Shown here: piece after piece, positions 63,020-64,000 of the stretch | Numbering within the stretch: the first letter of the stretch is position 1 | How the letters are laid out: every line of letters begins with the position of its first letter | Assembly (NCBI GenBank): GCA_963555705.1 | Contig: CAUVWQ010000007.1 | Span: 62,001-126,000 of the forward strand | Direction: 5' to 3' | DNA: 64,000 nucleotides | From: Ligustrum vulgare | Lineage: Eukaryota; Streptophyta; Magnoliopsida; Lamiales; Oleaceae | Position numbers and translations under genes: made by a program | The notes under the pieces: generated by a model | The model's database searches: none | Seen by the model: only the letters and a program-made list of their open reading frames with translations | Told to the model about the DNA's origin: nothing

Positions 63020-64000
63020 TAACGTTTGAAAATTGCTTAAGTGTTCACTTCGTTTAAAATTCACCTCTGCAATTTATATTGTAGTGAATTAACGTTTGAA
63101 AATTGCTTAAGTGTTCACTTCGTTTAAAATTCACCTCTACAATTTATATCGAGTGAATTAACGTTTGAAAATTGCTTAAGTGTTCACTTCGTTTAAAATT
63201 CACCTCTGCAATTTATATTGGAGTGAATTAACGTTTGAAAATTGTTTAAGTGTTCAATTCGTTTAAAATTGACCTCTACAATTTATATCGAGTGAATTAA
63301 CGTTTGAAAATTGCTTAAGTGTTCACTTCGTTTAAAATTCACCTCTGTAATTTATATTGGAATGAATTAATGTTTGAAAATTGCTTATGTGTTCACTTCA
63401 TTTAAAATTCACCTCTGCAATTTATATTGGAGTAAATTAACGTTTGAAAATTGCTTAAGTGTTCACTTCGTTTAAAATTCACCTCTGTAATTTATATTGG
63501 AATGAATTAACGTTTGAAAATTGTTTAAGTGTTCACTTCGTTTAAAATTCACCTCTGCAATTTATATTGGAGTAAATTAACGTTTGAAAATTGCTTAAGT
63601 GTTCACTTCGTTTAAAATTCACCTCTGCAATTTATATTGGAGTGAATTAACGTTTGAAAATTGTTTAAGTGTTCACTTCGTTTAAAATTGACCTCTACAA
63701 TTTATATCGAGTGAATTAACGTTTGAAAATTGCTTAAGTGTTCACTTCGTTTAAAATTCACCTCTGTAATTTATATTGGAATGAATTAACGTTTGAAAAT
63801 TGCTTAAGTGTTCACTTCGTTTAAAATTCACCTCTGCCATTTATATCGAGTGAATTAACGTTTGAAAATTGCTTAAGTGTTCACTTCGTTTAAAATTCGT
63901 TTAAAATTCACCTCTGCAATTTATATCGAGTGAATTTACGTTTGAAAATTCACCTCTGCAATTTATATTGGAGTGAATTAACGTTTGAAAATTATTTAAG
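63020..64000. repeat. 1,167 bp module, copy 5 of 5, cut by window end
   Basis: The order is the same up to the window edge, which falls in the ATTATTTAAG unit. A private TTCAATTCG is present near 63,254, in a B(TTGACC) unit where the other copies have TTCACTTCG. Confidence 0.87.
63856..63978. repeat. 80 + 43 bp pair, site 17
   Basis: TTACG form in the last, window-cut 1,167 bp module. Confidence 0.93.

Larger units (their letters stand above)
1..64000. repeat. Satellite DNA array, 69/70 bp monomer, whole window
   Basis: Every line of the window is made of the same 69-70 bp unit in the same orientation, roughly 920 copies with neighbouring copies differing by only a few bases. No inversion, transposon, microsatellite expansion or unique spacer was seen on reading through. 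Monomer landmarks are TAACGTTTG, AAAATT, AAGTGTTCACTT, CGTTTAAAATT, CACCTCT and AATTTATAT. Stops occur in all three forward frames (for example at monomer positions 1, 8 and 36) and all three reverse frames (complements of TTA/TCA at 18, 26 and 55), so nothing here codes for protein. Large homogeneous arrays of this kind are typical of eukaryotic centromeric or heterochromatic DNA; that placement is inference. The family is not one I recognise. Both edges are within the array. Confidence 0.98.
57710..64000. repeat. Domain X: mosaic with a 3,727-3,728 bp offset
   Basis: The block from the GCCAT unit at 58,716 to about 60.3 kb recurs from 62,443 to the window end; the offset drifts from 3,727 to 3,728 and back because of the indels in the left copy. 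TTGGATTGAAT (59,143/62,871) and GCTTATGTG (59,656/63,383) are shared. Between the two copies lie short C-D'-TTGGAGTG-B(TTGACC) repeats similar to 39-42 kb. Confidence 0.85.

Noticed and set aside
1..64000. Open reading frames in the array
   Set aside because: Each monomer supplies stops in all six frames, and the mix of 69 and 70 bp units shifts frame constantly. Short runs of open codons have no start/ribosome context or codon bias.
1..64000. CRISPR array
   Set aside because: The 70 bp periodicity has no alternation of constant repeat and unique spacer; all parts of the unit are repeated and variants recur in blocks. No cas-like gene is present.
1..64000. CENP-B box in each monomer (CTTCGTTTAAAATTCAC at 29-45)
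   Set aside because: Against NTTCGNNNNANNCGGGN it matches TTCG and the central A, but TTCA replaces the required CGGG, so it is half a site at best. D-class units also lose the TTCG.
1..64000. Intrinsically curved DNA from phased A-tracts
   Set aside because: The A/T tract centres in the consensus are spaced about 27, 14.5, 15.5 and 13 bp apart, not in multiples of about 10.5 bp, so sequence-directed curvature is not clearly supported.
1..64000. A strictly conserved protein-binding box at AAGTGTTCACTT
   Set aside because: Variants hit nearly every position of it (CTTATG, TTTCAG, GTTGAC, TTCAATTC, TTCAGTTC, GTTTAAATG), and the 43 bp unit lacks it, so I see no special conservation.
1..64000. 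Replication origin iterons or a bacterial/plasmid repeat region
   Set aside because: Hundreds of iterons over 64 kb with higher-order structure and no replication gene do not fit plasmid or bacterial origins; a eukaryotic satellite is the simpler reading.
1..64000. Rho-independent terminators or promoters from AT-rich hairpins
   Set aside because: The inverted repeats recur in every monomer, are AT-rich with weak stems and have no adjacent gene, so regulatory labels would be meaningless.

Overview
The whole 64 kb window is one uninterrupted, head-to-tail satellite DNA array. It is built from about 920 copies of an AT-rich monomer (about 30% G+C) that is 70 or 69 bp long. I found no protein-coding gene, RNA gene, transposon, CRISPR array, telomeric repeat or unique sequence. 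All six reading frames are closed by stops within about one to two monomers, and both ends of the window lie inside the array. This architecture (very long homogeneous array, nested higher-order repeats, no genes) points to eukaryotic constitutive heterochromatin, such as a centromeric, pericentromeric or subtelomeric block assembled from long reads. I do not recognise the satellite family and cannot name the organism.

Monomer numbering used here: position 1 is the T of TAACGTTTG. Landmarks are AAAATT (10-15), AAGTGTTCACTT (20-31), CGTTTAAAATT (32-42), CACCTCT (43-49), a variable dinucleotide (50-51), AATTTATAT (52-60) and a variable end (60-70). The main classes are: A (GC at 50-51, end TTGTAGTGAAT, 70 bp); B (AC, end TCGAGTGAAT, 69 bp); C (GT, end TTGGAATGAAT, 70 bp); D (GC, TTCAT instead of TTCGT, end TTGGAGTAAAT, 70 bp); Da (D with AC); D' (D with TTCGT); E (GC, end TCGAGTGAAT, 69 bp); F (end TTGAGTGAAT, 69 bp); G (starts TAAAATTG, end TTGGAGTGAAT, 69 bp); B* (B with GTTTAAG and GTTGAC). 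The founding higher-order unit looks like the pentamer A-B-C-D-E, 348 bp.

Layout: 1-2,922 is mixed pentamer. 2,923-7,226 is two copies of a 2,152 bp unit. 7,227-18,153 is a 2,227 bp (32-monomer) higher-order repeat in about four to five copies with whole-monomer insertions and deletions. 18,154-20,650 is a 763 bp 11-mer. 20,651-24,685 is a TTCTTTT-marked domain with a 766 bp 11-mer. 24,686-27,543 is a transition zone where GTTTAAG and AACCTTTG variants first spread. 27,544-31,443 is a 1,950 bp tandem duplication. 31,444-46,748 is a mosaic of kilobase blocks shared over offsets of 4,842, 5,121 and 9,963 bp. 46,749-57,709 is a 1,097 bp, 16-unit repeat that contains an 80 bp and a 43 bp monomer. 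57,710-64,000 is a mosaic with a block repeated at a 3,727-3,728 bp offset.

The array reads as successive rounds of unequal exchange and block amplification: variants private to the left 20 kb (F/G/B*) are absent on the right, and those that dominate the right (TTGACC, GCCAT, AACCTTTG, 80/43 bp pair) are absent on the left. Two points need care. A cluster of single-base homopolymer indels between about 55.7 and 59.6 kb looks like a drop in consensus quality. Also, the long near-identical offsets mean copy number depends on correct assembly. I see no evidence of a new biochemical system here; the interest lies in satellite architecture and mutation mechanism.
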